The translations under genes and the position numbers were made by a program. Shown piece after piece: positions 44,001-55,583 of a stretch of DNA of 64,000 bases; the stretch's first letter is position 1; each line of letters opens with the position of its first letter. Origin of the DNA: Linnemannia schmuckeri (taxonomy: Eukaryota > Mortierellomycota > Mortierellomycetes > Mortierellales > Mortierellaceae); assembly GCA_029449235.1 (NCBI GenBank), contig JANATG010000002.1:2728001-2792000 (forward strand), given 5' to 3'. Below the pieces are notes generated by a model, which saw only the letters and a program-made list of their open reading frames with translations, did no database searches and had not been told where the DNA came from.

Positions 44001-45909
44001 TGGGAAGGAGGAGGAGTGCACTGATCTTTATTCCCATTCTCTTCAATGGTGAGTAAGCGAGAAAGATAAAAGAGAAGGACCAATTGGGCAATTAGGGCTT
44101 TTCCTTTTCCTCTTCCTCACTGTCTCGCTCTCTCCTTCCCTCTCTCTCTCCTCTTTTGCGACTATGTCCCTTCCTCCAGGTCATTGACCATCATACCCCT
44201 CTCCCCCCATCGAAAGCAATTGATTCATCAACGACAATCCTAACAAAGTGTGAAAAAAAGAGTGCACTTACAGTTATAAAAAAACGAGTTTGCTGTCAGG
44301 CCAGAACAAGGAAGAAGACATAAACGAGACACAGAAAGTGACGGAGTGACGACAAAGTTGTATTGCTTCCCCAATGGAGTGGTCTGATTGGGCAAGAAGG
44401 CCATGTTTATTATTTTTTGTTCTTGCATCCTTTTCATCGTCCTTGATCCCCCTTCCCCTTTCACTTCTCCCTTCTCCCTTCCCTCTGTCTGCCTCCCACT
44501 CCCACTCCCCATCCCACTCTGACAACTTTTTCCGCTCCCCCCGACCGCTTTCTCCCCAGACCTGTCGTTTCTTGTCTTGGTCTTCTTTCTCGTTTTTTTA
44601 ATGCCATCTTTTCTTACCTTATTCCCCTTCCATCTTTCCTTTCCTCCTTCCTTCCTCATAAAACAATTTTCAACGCTCCTATTCATACTCAACATACTCA
44701 GATCAAAACCGTGGTTCGTCTTTTTCTCTTTATCTCTTCATTCCCCTCGGACCTCCATGCAATTGTTAATACCATCTTTGTAGTCGCCACTCAACCCGAG
44801 CACCCTTCACTTCCGCGGCCACTTTATCCTTTCTCACACCAGATCGAATCCTTCTTTTTCTTCTTTGTTGTTCAAAACAGCTCCATCCACTTTTCCCGCT
44901 CAATTGTATCCTTTTCACAAAAAAAGCTGTACGACCCGAGGGCAAACCACAGACTAAGCGAGCAGACGAAACCGACAAAGCAGATAAAACAAGGGATAAA
45001 AAACCAGGGACACTAGCGACTGGTAAGTGCCATGTTGTCATCCTTACGCATGTTCGTCTTCCTCATCCTCTTGTCCTTCTCTGCTTTGGTTCTACTGGGA
45101 ACCCTCCCGCACAAACGCAAAATAACACGCCCGTTGACGATCTCTCTCTTTCTCTTTCTTTCTCTTCTATACCTTACATGGTTACTGCCCTTTTGTTTTC
45201 TCATTCTACTTCCATCCTTTCCTTTGGGTCATTCAAAGGGCTTGGAAGATTACATCAGCCTTGCTAGGCCGACTCCTCCCTTTCTCCCGCTCTTCTCTTC
45301 ATTCCTCTTCTTCCACGCGCTCTCATGTGTGTATGCGTGTGAGAGAGAATAGAAATTTCGGTTAGACTGTATGTGATGATAGAGACCCGAGACCCCAATA
45401 CATGTGTGTGGGTGAGAGTGAGTGAGAGAAGGAATGAGTGTGGGTACGAGTACGAGTGCGAGTGCGAGTTCAAGTGCTGTGCATACTAGCTGACAGAGTG
45501 CGAATTCAAGTCTGAGTGAGTGTGAACGAGTGTGTATGAGTGAGTGCATGAGTGAGTGCATGAGTGAGTGCATGAGTGAGTGGGTGCGAGTACCACGTAT
45601 GAGAGTGAGAGTGAGAGGAAGTGAGAGATAATCCTACCTTCAGCCGTCGATCCTTCAGCAAATCGTGTCCCTCATGTGTTCACATATGCTGACCATGCCC
45701 CTACTGCTTGCGACACCATCGGAACAATAGGAACCAGCTCTCTCCCAGTACACCCAGCCATCATCCTCAACAAACAACAAACAACAAAGCAGCAATAGGT
45801 CCACAACCAAACAAACCTAGCAAACAATAACAACAACAACAGCAGCAGCAACAATACAATCCGTATCAAATTATAACTCTGGCCTGCACTGCACAGATCC
45901 AACACAATC
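41087..45909. other. 4.8-kb intergenic region with the probable leader of the next gene
   Basis: No domain-bearing gene was found. Homopolymers lie at 42631-42650 (T) and 43587-43610 (A). A strongly CT-rich tract at 44440-44680, then a donor-like GACTG|GTAAGT near 45021, suggests that transcription of the gene at 45910 starts around 44.7 kb with a long leader intron. A GAGT-rich minisatellite occupies about 45410-45630. A frame at 41680-41970 (GFLGFVLTNALPG) was noted but not recognised. Confidence 0.45.
45541..45582 (+). repeat. 12-base minisatellite within a GAGT-rich block
   Basis: Three exact copies of TGAGTGCATGAG followed by a partial copy, inside a broader GAGT/GTGA-rich stretch from about 45410 to 45630. 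It lies upstream of the 1334-residue gene. Confidence 0.85.
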
Positions 45910-48900
45910 ATGGGCGACAGGATGATGCAGCCAGTCCAGAGCCCTACTACTCCTTCCTCTGCTACTTTCTCAAGCGAGTTCATCCGTATGCCGCCCAGCT
46001 CAGTTGGACTCCTTGCGACCGCAGGAGGAGTCGCTGCCGTTTCTGCTCCTTCTCGTCCTCATCCTCACCCACCTGTCCCTTCATCGCCTGAAAGTCTCGT
46101 GATAAGAAATCTCAAGAAGCGCATGAATCGTCTCGATCTCAATGTTCGAACCCCTTCCTCGTCCTCTTTTAATCCTCCTACAGCTGCTTCTGCTGGTACT
46201 GGGACTGGGACTGGTCCGCACGGTCAAAGTACGGCAACAGCGACTGCTACCGCTGCTGCTGCTGCAGTCGTGGCCACAGCTTTAACAGCGGCCATCACAC
46301 CGCTCACATTGAGGCCTTCGTCTCACAGCAACCACCGCAACACTAACCATGACAATAGCAGCAGTGGCAAAAAGAGCTCGCGGCGACACAAAAGGGATCG
46401 TAACTGGAAGCATGGACAACTAGCAACACTTGCTCCTCTTTCTCACCCTTCTACTTCTTCCTTGCACCATTCCTTTCACCACTCTCACCACCATGGACAG
46501 GATGAAACTGGAGGAGGAGGCGGAGGAGGAGGCGGAAGAACCCGACATCGTGAAAGTAGCACCGTAAGTGGGCATGGCAATAGCTTGGTTGCGGGAGGTG
46601 TCGAAGGAGGAGGTAATGCAGAAGGTCCCAGTGGTGGTCGGAGAGCAACAGGAAAAGGGATAGGTGGCGTTTATAGTGGCAGAGAAATAGTAGGTGGCGG
46701 AGGAGGAACACTAACAGAAGCTATTGGCAGCGGTGGTGGAGAAGTAGGAAATAGTGGGAATGGTGGGAATGGTAGGAATGTAATAAGTGCGGGTGGTGGT
46801 GGAGGGGGAGGAAGAGGAGGACGAAGGAGGAGAAAGAACGAAAAGGAGACCGGAGGAACTCGACGGAAGAGGACAACCAGCGTTGACAGTCAACACATCA
46901 CCTTCACTCACAACCTTGGTGGCAACAACAATAATAAGAACATTGGTCAGGCTGGCTGGATACCATTGGGCGTAGGAGTTGAAGGCAGTGACGGGGACCA
47001 GGGTGACGGGAAATACCAATGGAGACCGGCGAGGACTGAGATTGGGACTGGAATGGGTGCTACCGGTGAAGGGATCGGGTACTCTTGTTCTTCTTCGGTG
47101 GCAGGAATACAGGAACCGGGATCCAGTCCTGGGCTGCAGTACCATCATCAGCAGGAATGTCAGCCACTGCCACAGCATCATCATGCTTACCAGCAACCAC
47201 AGCAACAACAGCAACCACAGCAACAACAGCAACAACAGCAACAACAGCACCAGCAGAGCTACTACGAACAGCTGCACCAGCACCTCCGCCAGCAGCACCA
47301 GCAATATCAGAAGAACAAACAAGTGCGCCCGTCAGCTAATATGCATCCGGGACAACATTATGCACAGCAATACCAGGGACATCTGCAGCAGCAAGATAAA
47401 CCTGGGACTCCAGACAAGGCAATCCGGAGCTCGTTCCTGCAGGGGATTAAGACGCACGCACTGCAGCCGACCCAATTGACCCATTTGACGTTGTTGCGCT
47501 ACGAGTTCCTGATGAACGAGTTCATCGAGATGATGCGCCTCCTGCCGGCGGTGCAGGTCCTCGATCTCGACGTCGTCTCTGTCCCAACCTGCTCCTGTGG
47601 GACGTTTTCTCATCCTTATGTCCGTCATCGTCATCGACAACAACAGCAGCAAACTTCCCGTCATCATCGTCAGTCCCATCCTCGCCACAACCAGTCTTTT
47701 CATAATGGATCCCAGAGCCCATTGCCCTATCAGCAGCCTCAGGATCCATGTTCAGGACACCATTTCCGCTCTAATTCGTATACAGAGACACCCGATCCAT
47801 GGCACTCGCCCCAGAACGACGACAGTGACGACATGGATATCGACTATGAAGAGAGCAACCCACCCTCGGCCGCGACTCTCTGTAGCCATTGTATCCGTAA
47901 GGAAGCACTTTTCCGTTGCAATCTAGGCACCTCAACAGCAACTGCAGAACCACAGGATCAGTTCCCAACAGTACGATCGCTGACATTTCGAGGAACAGCC
48001 ATTGTCCCTGAGCTCATTGCCCTGTTCCCCAATCTCGAGACGCTGGCTTTTGAAGAGATGCGGTATAAGACCTCCGCGGCCACGACTGGACCTCCCTCTG
48101 TCCCGGACGATGCATTCTTCCATGAATCGGCTTACACTCGGGCTCACAGTCGGATGAGTAGCAGTCAGAGTCAGGGCGAATTTGGAAGCAGCAGTTTCTA
48201 CACGGACAGCGGCGACGATAGTCTAGGCGCGACGGCGAGACTGAGTTTAGAGGCAGGTCTAACGAGTTCGCCCTCACGACAGTCGGTCATGATCTCGGAA
48301 CTAGCCCTGATGCTTAAGAACCATTGTCCACTGCTAACCCGGCTGGTGTTGAACGAGCCCCTTCTGGTCGAAGACCTGTCTCGCGAGCAACTACGGCCGC
48401 GAAATAACTCATTGTCCTCTTCCTCAATCGGTCCAAGTCCATCTCCGGATTCGAGTCAGAGTCATATCTATCCTATGAACTACCAGCAGCTGCCTTCTAG
48501 TGTAGGTCGAGTCCAGGACCAATTGGCTCTGCTACTCCAGGTGATCCCTCGTCTCAAGCAGTTTGTGGTCCATAGTCGGGTCGTTGCCAAGTGCCCACAG
48601 CTTCTGGATACACTGTTGGAATACCACCATCCGCACCTTGTGTCGTTCCAGGTTCTGGATGACAGCCAGGATATGTCACATTACCCTTCCATCCAGAAGC
48701 CAAATACTACCCCATACCAGCCACAACACCATGCGTTCTACTCGACGCAAGACATTTACGACCAACAGAGCCCGCATCAACAACAGCAGCTCTATGAGCA
48801 ACAAGGTCATCAGTACCATTCGACCTTTGTTCCATTTGACTCAGAGTCGCCAGCCTTGCAACAGCAACAGCAGCAGCAGCAGCAGCAGTACGGTCACCCA

Positions 48901-49914
48901 GGAAGAGGAGGAAGAGGAGGATATGGCGGAGGGTTGCCGAGCTCACCATCAGCCCAACCGTCATCGTTCCTCCGCCAAGCCCTGCAAACCCAGCATCGCC
49001 TTAAACAAGTCCAACATCAGCAGACCATGCTCCGTCTCCAAGCAAGCAGCTTCCGAATCCTCGAGTCCTGCCCCAACCTGCAGATCTTTGAATCCAAGAT
49101 TCCTCTTCCTCTCCAACAGCTAATCGGATCTGTCCCTCGATGGGCATGCGGATCCGAGATAACGGTTCTCTGGTTGGAAATCCAAGACCTGACGGGTAAC
49201 TCTGGTCTGGATCCGGAAGAAGAAGAGGTGATGCAGATGTTTGTGAGGAGTCTGTTCAAGGGATCTCGGTCCAACGCTTCGTCGTCATCGCCCCCACTGG
49301 AAGTAACTAGTAGTGGGAGTGGCGAAGGAGGTTCATCCAGACTCACAAGTGTCTCACCCTCACCTCCGCCTACCACAGGCGCAACAATAGCACCGGACAT
49401 TGTTTCCGATGGGTCAAGTCCGTGTACTGCTGTTGGCGACAAGGCTTCTGCCCCTGTCGCTGCCGGATTTGGATCACATTTGTTGGAAGTTGGGTCACCA
49501 GGAGCGGAGTTGTCCAGTTTGGGAGTGGCTGCTGCTGCTGCTACCGGTGGTGGACACGATGTTCCGTCGACTTGGGATGCATGGACAAGCCAAGGCACTC
49601 AACCGACCTTGTCAGGCCTAGCTGTCAATGTAACGCCATCCTCAGTGAAGGGAGTAGGAACAGGGATAGTATCAGAATGGAACAAACCGTTACTCCCGCC
49701 TCCACCGCCGCTTGCCTTTACATCACCGGCCGCGATTTCGTCGACCATGAGTGGAGGTGCCTCGTATGCATCTGGGACGTGCCACATCGAGGGGATCGAG
49801 CGATTGGTAGCACTCCAGTTCCTGGTTGAACACCAGTTGGTGTACTTGCCCAAACTGGACCGGTTCCTGATAGGCAACTGTGTGTACACTATCCCTACCC
49901 GGGACGCCCTGTGA
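45910..49914 (+). CDS. Large low-complexity protein with LRR-like segments, 1334 residues
   Basis: One coding exon. Residues 1 to about 400 are disordered: Ser/Thr/Pro-rich, then Ala, His and very Gly-rich runs with basic patches (GRRRRKNEKE). A Gln-rich tract with His (about 417-470, pure CAG/CAA codons) follows. From about 507 come hydrophobic Leu-rich segments that look like irregular leucine-rich repeats: THLTLLRYEFLMNEFIEMMR, PALFPNLETLAFEE-like text, CPLLTRLVLNEPLLVEDL, IPRLKQFVVHS, and near the end LVEHQLVYLPKLDRFLIGNC. Long disordered inserts, including a second poly-Gln run (near 48860-48890), separate them. The overall form resembles the LRR half of fungal F-box/LRR proteins, but no F-box is seen. 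The start is the first Met after stops. The function is unknown. Confidence 0.78.
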   Translation: MGDRMMQPVQSPTTPSSATFSSEFIRMPPSSVGLLATAGGVAAVSAPSRPHPHPPVPSSPESLVIRNLKKRMNRLDLNVRTPSSSSFNPPTAASAGTGTGTGPHGQSTATATATAAAAAVVATALTAAITPLTLRPSSHSNHRNTNHDNSSSGKKSSRRHKRDRNWKHGQLATLAPLSHPSTSSLHHSFHHSHHHGQDETGGGGGGGGGRTRHRESSTVSGHGNSLVAGGVEGGGNAEGPSGGRRATGKGIGGVYSGREIVGGGGGTLTEAIGSGGGEVGNSGNGGNGRNVISAGGGGGGGRGGRRRRKNEKETGGTRRKRTTSVDSQHITFTHNLGGNNNNKNIGQAGWIPLGVGVEGSDGDQGDGKYQWRPARTEIGTGMGATGEGIGYSCSSSVAGIQEPGSSPGLQYHHQQECQPLPQHHHAYQQPQQQQQPQQQQQQQQQQHQQSYYEQLHQHLRQQHQQYQKNKQVRPSANMHPGQHYAQQYQGHLQQQDKPGTPDKAIRSSFLQGIKTHALQPTQLTHLTLLRYEFLMNEFIEMMRLLPAVQVLDLDVVSVPTCSCGTFSHPYVRHRHRQQQQQTSRHHRQSHPRHNQSFHNGSQSPLPYQQPQDPCSGHHFRSNSYTETPDPWHSPQNDDSDDMDIDYEESNPPSAATLCSHCIRKEALFRCNLGTSTATAEPQDQFPTVRSLTFRGTAIVPELIALFPNLETLAFEEMRYKTSAATTGPPSVPDDAFFHESAYTRAHSRMSSSQSQGEFGSSSFYTDSGDDSLGATARLSLEAGLTSSPSRQSVMISELALMLKNHCPLLTRLVLNEPLLVEDLSREQLRPRNNSLSSSSIGPSPSPDSSQSHIYPMNYQQLPSSVGRVQDQLALLLQVIPRLKQFVVHSRVVAKCPQLLDTLLEYHHPHLVSFQVLDDSQDMSHYPSIQKPNTTPYQPQHHAFYSTQDIYDQQSPHQQQQLYEQQGHQYHSTFVPFDSESPALQQQQQQQQQQYGHPGRGGRGGYGGGLPSSPSAQPSSFLRQALQTQHRLKQVQHQQTMLRLQASSFRILESCPNLQIFESKIPLPLQQLIGSVPRWACGSEITVLWLEIQDLTGNSGLDPEEEEVMQMFVRSLFKGSRSNASSSSPPLEVTSSGSGEGGSSRLTSVSPSPPPTTGATIAPDIVSDGSSPCTAVGDKASAPVAAGFGSHLLEVGSPGAELSSLGVAAAAATGGGHDVPSTWDAWTSQGTQPTLSGLAVNVTPSSVKGVGTGIVSEWNKPLLPPPPPLAFTSPAAISSTMSGGASYASGTCHIEGIERLVALQFLVEHQLVYLPKLDRFLIGNCVYTIPTRDAL
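47188..47250 (+). repeat. In-frame CAG/CAA repeat (poly-Gln)
   Basis: Tandem CAA/CAG codons interrupted by CCA and CAC encode the main Gln tract of the 1334-residue protein. A shorter one lies at 48858-48888. Such arrays are prone to length change. Confidence 0.85.
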
Positions 49915-50760
49915 TATATATCATAAAAGAGAGCTAGCGTTCGTAGCTATGACTTTTACTATTTTTTTATCCACGAGTTTATGTACATGAACAAGCAAAG
50001 CAAATGAAAAACACGAATGATACGAATAAACAAAAAAAAATAACATATACTTTTCCTTGTAAACCTTTACCCACCCCAACAACGGACAATGACAAGCGAT
50101 CTAGCCTTCTTTCCTTCTTTCCTTCTCCACATTTATCCACTCTTCTTGTTCCTATCTCTTCATTGCTTCCTATTTTTCATTGTTGTGCTCCGTGGAGCTG
50201 TTCGTTATTTTCTCCGCGAGTGTAACAAGAGGGAGATAAGATAGAACATTGGCACAAAAAAGGCAAACTACTCCAACTGGGGTAACCAGTTTGTGTCTGT
50301 CTCTTCATTCTGTCACAGCGAGCTGAAAGCGGAGAACACATTTTTATCTGTCGTTGCTGCAAAAGAGGGGAAGAAGAGAAGACAAAGAGCGAGCGGAAAG
50401 AATAATAGAGGAAAGAAGAGAGGAAGAGAGACACGAGACCAGTCCACAGACAAAACGGCGGATATAGCAGTAGTAACGAAGGCCAAGAAAAGGTGAAAAA
50501 AGTGAAGTAGAAGTAGGGGATTCAATCTTTCAACTCCTCCGATATATTTTTTTATCGTCCAGAATGTTATTCCGTGGGCACAGGGGTCAAGTACTAAGCA
50601 TAGATCCACTCGCATTCGTTGGGTCGACAAGGTTAAAGCAAGAAAAAAAGCGAAGCAAAGACCCACTTCTCCGCATTTTTCAAAAGTGGTGCTCTCATCC
50701 ACTACTAACCTCTCATTCTTTTCCAAATAATCGTTGCATTTAACTGGCTTGGCCTTCGGT

Positions 50761-50763
<3 letters not shown>

Positions 50764-50810
<47 letters not shown>

Positions 50811-50811
50811 C
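50764..50811. repeat. TCTG tetranucleotide microsatellite
   Basis: About ten consecutive TCTG units with one or two substitutions at the right end. Confidence 0.92.
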
Positions 50812-52758
50812 CTGTCGTCCGTTGTTGTTGGTGTTCCCCACCCTGGGAAAGTAGCCGCTTATGTCCGATTGTGTACACCCATTGGGCGACTTTTCTATCT
50901 CCGAAAAGGAAAAAAGAAAAGAGAAGGACACCAACCTCGTTTTTTAAATTTAGAGGAAAGGAGTGGATTTGGAGAGAGGAAAACGGAGAGAGGACAAGAA
51001 TAACTGTCGAGAACAGCGAACAACAGGAGAGAATGAGAGTTCGAGCGATTACACTGAGGTGCGTTTCGTTGGTGTGATTTGTTTTTTTTGTTTGTTTGTT
51101 TGGAGAGAAAGAGGACACCACACGACCAGCATGGATGACCAAGATTACAAAACATAACCCCAACGCAACCCTCGTTTCTCCACCCCTTCGATGGCTCCAC
51201 TTTTCATTTCTTTCCGATAGATAACCGACGGTTGTCGGTTGCTCCTCTATTAGTGTTTGCTTATGTTTGTGTTGTGTTGTGTTGTGTGTTTGGGGGTTGT
51301 TACACACATAAACAATCCGTGGACATCACACACGGGCAAAGTAAACAACAATGACGATTTTCTGTCTGTCCAGATGGTGTGGGTGTTGCTATAAACTGGT
51401 CGATCTATATCTCCCTTCTATTCCACGCCTTCCTTCTTGCTCAAGGTTTTATTCTCTTTGTGAGACCTAGACACAACTCACACTAAACAACAAAAAGATA
51501 CAACCTAACCTGAGCGCAACAACTGCAAGAAAGGGAGATCGATCCAACTCACCTCGCTCTTTCCTTGCAGAGAACAGAATGGGATAAGTAAGTTATAAAG
51601 AGGCATTACCGATCTTCTTTGTTTGTGTGGCACCACAGGGTTGTGGGATATTGCTCCATATGGTGTAGGAATGTCTCTCTCTACCTTTGGTACCACCATC
51701 CACCACTCCACTCACTCCTTATGTTCTACAAGTGAGTTTGTTCGAACAAAAAAAAGCTTAGTTGTCACTCCGGTTTTTCTTATGAGGAGTTGGCTATTAC
51801 CGGCAAGAGAAAAGAAACATTCGATCCAAACGTGGCGTACGATAGTAATGGTACCAAAAAAACAGAACACCTTGTCTCATCGACCTCTTTTAGCGTCTCT
51901 TTTTACCTTCGATGCAACGAAAAATAAAATAAAATAAAAAAAAAAAATAGGGGCGGGCATCGAAATTATTGTGAATCGAACATAGGAAAGAGGCTGAAAG
52001 GCAAGGGGCGATTTTCAGGTTGCTGTCTTTGTACATCCTAAAATGGTCCTTTACCCCGAAGCGGGGGTGCCTTGGTGTTGCTGTTGTTGCTGTTGTTGTA
52101 GTGAACGACAGAGAGAGAGAGTATACAAGTAGTAGCACAATTGCAACTGCGACATGCTCACCTCTTTTTGCAAGCTTTGATCGAATAAAGATATGCATTT
52201 GCAAGAAAGTCTAATACTGCTGCTGGGAAAGAATAAAAAATTTTCATGTGAGTATTAGTTTCAGTAGGCTCCAGGTTGGAGAATTACGAGTGAACGGGGG
52301 CCAGCCACCCTCACTGCTACCAGAGGGGCTTACAAGTAAACAACTTGAGCAATAGGTATGAGAGAGAGACCTTGCCAATGGCGAGGTGGCAGCGGATGTT
52401 TTGAGAGGCAGCCAGACAGCCAGATAGTCATACTATAAACAGGGGGTGCCCAGACAACAATTGGCTTTGAGAGGGACCGGGGAGTTCAGGGCTGGAGTTG
52501 AATCAACGCGTCATCTGATTGGCTAGCATGGAGAATGAAGGGACATATATGATGAGCTCTTAACGGTAGTTATGTCGATGTAAAGAAGGAGAAGACTAGA
52601 ACAGAACGGCGATTCATTATTATGTACTTAATACTACTGAGTAAGAGAAGGGACTAGCGGATGTTCACCCCTGGATGTACCTTTTCTTATGGTCTGATGG
52701 CAAGGAGAGGGGGGAATATTTGCGGGGATGAACATCTCCTGGGTTCATTCTTTGAGAG

Positions 52759-52765
52759 TATATAG
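52759..52765 (+). promoter_or_regulatory. TATA-like element of the nucleoside transporter
   Basis: TATATAG about 280 bases before the start codon, followed by a long pyrimidine-rich leader. Confidence 0.4.
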
Positions 52766-53040
52766 ATGCGAACAAAATGAATATATATCGTCTGCTTCTT
52801 TTTTCTTTTCTCTTTTTTTCTCTTTTTTTCTCTTTTTTTTTGTTGTTTGCCCATTGTCCGCATTCCCCCTCCCCACACTCTATCGACCAATTCCATTCTT
52901 TCTCTCGTCCTCCTTTTCATCCGCACATAATTCCCCTTTACTCCCCCCCTTCCTTCTTTCCTACCTTTCTGCCTTCCTTTCCCACACACTATTTCATCAC
53001 CATAACGACCTCCTCCACCTCATAACAATCCACCAAAGAG

Positions 53041-55087
53041 ATGTCTATTTCAGAGAAGCAGACGACCATTCAGATGAATGACGACAAGGGCCATCATCAC
53101 TACGACGACCATCCTGACCACCAGGAGCTCGACATCCACGAAGAGCACCATGAAGAAGAGCTTGAGGAGGAGGAGTACACCGGCCGCTTCCCCTTTTACA
53201 ACACCCACAGATCCCTCATCAACCACATTATTACCTTCCTCATCATCACCGGTCTTTTCATCCCCGCCGCCATTCTCCACAAGGAGGGCAACCTCCTCGT
53301 CCTCTCTCTTTTGTATGCTGCTGTTGTCTGGTGGTTGCTTCTCCAGCACCTTCCCGTTGGATCTGTCTCGGGTCCCATCGGTGCTGTCTGGAACGGCGGT
53401 GCCCATGTCCTCGAGATGTTGCCTCCTTTGCTTGTCAAGATTGTTGGATATGGTATCCCTCCCTTGGCACTGATCTTGACTGCAGCCTTGAGAGCCGATG
53501 ATATGCACGGCACCCGTGCTCAGCGTCTTATCTCGTGCTTGGGTCTTGTTGTCCTTTTGGCCATTACCATTGCCTGCTCCAAGGTAACACAAACGAATTC
53601 CTCGTTGTTCGATTTGTTTTGTCTGTTCCTTTTTTTTTTTTTTCTTTTTTTTTTTTTTCCTTTGTTTTGTTTTGTTTTGTTTCTGTTTTTTTAATTTCCC
53701 GGTCCAAAAAGGAAATACCTTGGTTACTTTTCCAGGACCAGGGGAAGGACAAGAAGGGGCAAAAAGAGAAACAATACGATGACGAATAAGACGAGAAAGA
53801 ACAACGAAAAGTACGCTTTCAGCGATAGACAAAGGAGAGAAAAAAAAGACATGAAAACAAAAGGGGACGTACTACACACAGCTCACCCATATCTCACTTC
53901 ACTATCATGCACATAAACATTAGAAACGCTCGGCTATCTCGTGGAAGATCGTCTGGACTGGCATCTTTATGCAGTACATCCTCGGACTCATGATCATCCG
54001 CTGGTCCGTCGGCTACGAGATCTTCCAGTTTGTCGCCCAGCAGGCAGAGTCCTTCCTTGGCTACGCCAGCCAGGGTCGCGAGTTCATCTTTGGCCCCAAC
54101 TCCACCACCTTCAAGGGCGAGACCATCCCCTTTGCCGGCTCCTTTGCCATTTCTGTCCTCCCTGCCATCATCCTCTTTGCCGCTGTCATCCAGTGCCTCT
54201 ACTACTACAACATTGTTCAGTCTGTCGTCGCCGGCATGGCCAAGGCCGTTATCCACATCATTGACATTTCCGGTGTCGAGTGTGTTGCCGCCTGCGCTGC
54301 TCCTTTTGTTGGAATGTCCGAGGCCTCGATGTTGGTCGGTCCCTTTGTATCTGAAATGACCGAGGCCGAGTTGCACCAGGTCTTGACCTCTGGTTTCGCC
54401 ACCATTTCCGGATCCGTCTTCTTGGGTCTTTTGACCTTCAACGCCGATGCCACCGCCCTCTTGACCTGCTGCATGATGTCCGTCCCTTGCGCCATCGTCA
54501 TCTCCAAGATCCGCTTCCCCGAGGAGGAGGTCCCCCTGACCAAGGGAACTGCCGTCGCCCCTGCATACAAGGACCGCGAGTCGAACGCCATCCACGCCAT
54601 CTCCAATGGAGCCATCTTTGGTATCAAACTTTGCATTGTCATCATCGCCGTCTTGTTGGCCGTCATCTCCCTCCTTGGCCTCGCCAACGGCTTCTTGGGC
54701 TGGATCTTCCATTTCTATGGTGTCGAGATCTCGATCGAGAAGATTGCCTCCTGGATCCTGTACCCCTTGGCCTGGTTGATCGGTATCCCCGCCACTGACT
54801 TGACCGCTGCTGCTGAGGCCATGGGCATCAAGTTCATCTTGAACGAGTTTGCTGCTTTCGCCATGTTCACCGGCAAGTCTGCCTCTCTCCAGCCCCGCAC
54901 TGTGCTTTTGACCACCTACGCCATGGCTTCCTTTGCCAACATTGGATCTATTGGTACGCAGATCTCGTTGTTCTTGACCTTGGCTCCCGATCGTGCTGAT
55001 GCCATTGCTCGCCTTTCCTTTTCTGCCTGCTTGTGCGGATCGGTTTCGACCTTGATTTCTGCCTGCATTGCTGGTATTGTCTCGTAA
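53041..55087 (+). CDS. Concentrative nucleoside transporter (CNT/SLC28 family)
   Basis: Imports nucleosides across the plasma membrane by cation symport. Exons 53041-53583 and 53924-55087 give 568 residues; the join SK|KRSAISWKIVWTGI is in phase 0. Residues 1-50 are acidic and His-rich and cytosolic. About 60-170 hold three or four hydrophobic helices. The C-terminal two thirds is the conserved transporter core: GYEIFQFVAQQAESFLGYA, then AAPFVGMSEASMLV (substrate-binding hairpin), and the family signature G-x-K-x3-NEF in MGIKFILNEFAAFAMF, followed by FANIGSIGTQISLF. The coupling ion cannot be read directly; a fungal CNT from Candida is reported to be proton-coupled. The 340-nt intron has a long interrupted T tract. 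Codon bias (GCC, ATC, TTG) suggests good expression. Confidence 0.93.
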
Positions 55088-55444
55088 AAGGATGCAAGCG
55101 GAAGAGCCCTTCCTTGCTTCTTTATGTAATCTACTTTCTACATACGTACGTTTCTCTACATATTCCCCTCTTCTACTTCCTCCTATCGCATTAATAAAAA
55201 TTTAACTATATACCAAAGTCCAAAGTCATGGTGTTCACATGTAGGCTACATGCATGTATATTGCTGTTTGTAGAAATAGTTATGCAGATGGACCTTGGGT
55301 CATCAGGTTGTTCATGGACCAATGTTTGTTTGTGATCATGATAATACATCAGTTCGTGGTTCACAGGGTGTTATTGTCACTCCATGAAGTGCTGAGACAA
55401 GCAATGCCCATCGATCAGCGTTCAACTAATCACAATGCACCCGG

Positions 55445-55475
<31 letters not shown>

Positions 55476-55538
55476 CTTTTCCTGGCTCGTGCGACGTGAA
55501 ACACCCATCAGTTGTTATTCAAGGAGGGGAGGAAAAGC

Positions 55539-55583
<45 letters not shown>

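Larger units (their letters stand above)
49915..53040. other. 3.1-kb intergenic region with a TCTG microsatellite and the CNT leader
   Basis: No gene is supported. The (TCTG)n tract lies at about 50764-50811. Further right there is a TATA-like TATATAG at 52759-52765, followed by a T/C-rich leader (52795-52990) that runs into the nucleoside transporter start. The rest is AT-rich without recognisable motifs. Confidence 0.5.

Noticed and set aside
50705..51307. 200-residue minus-strand frame across the TCTG microsatellite
   Set aside because: Much of it is translated simple repeat (Asp-Arg-Gln-Thr units); not a real protein.
53584..53694. Read-through extension of the nucleoside transporter exon 1
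   Set aside because: This is intron: it encodes a poly-Phe run from a T tract, and splicing at 53583/53924 restores the conserved family sequence.
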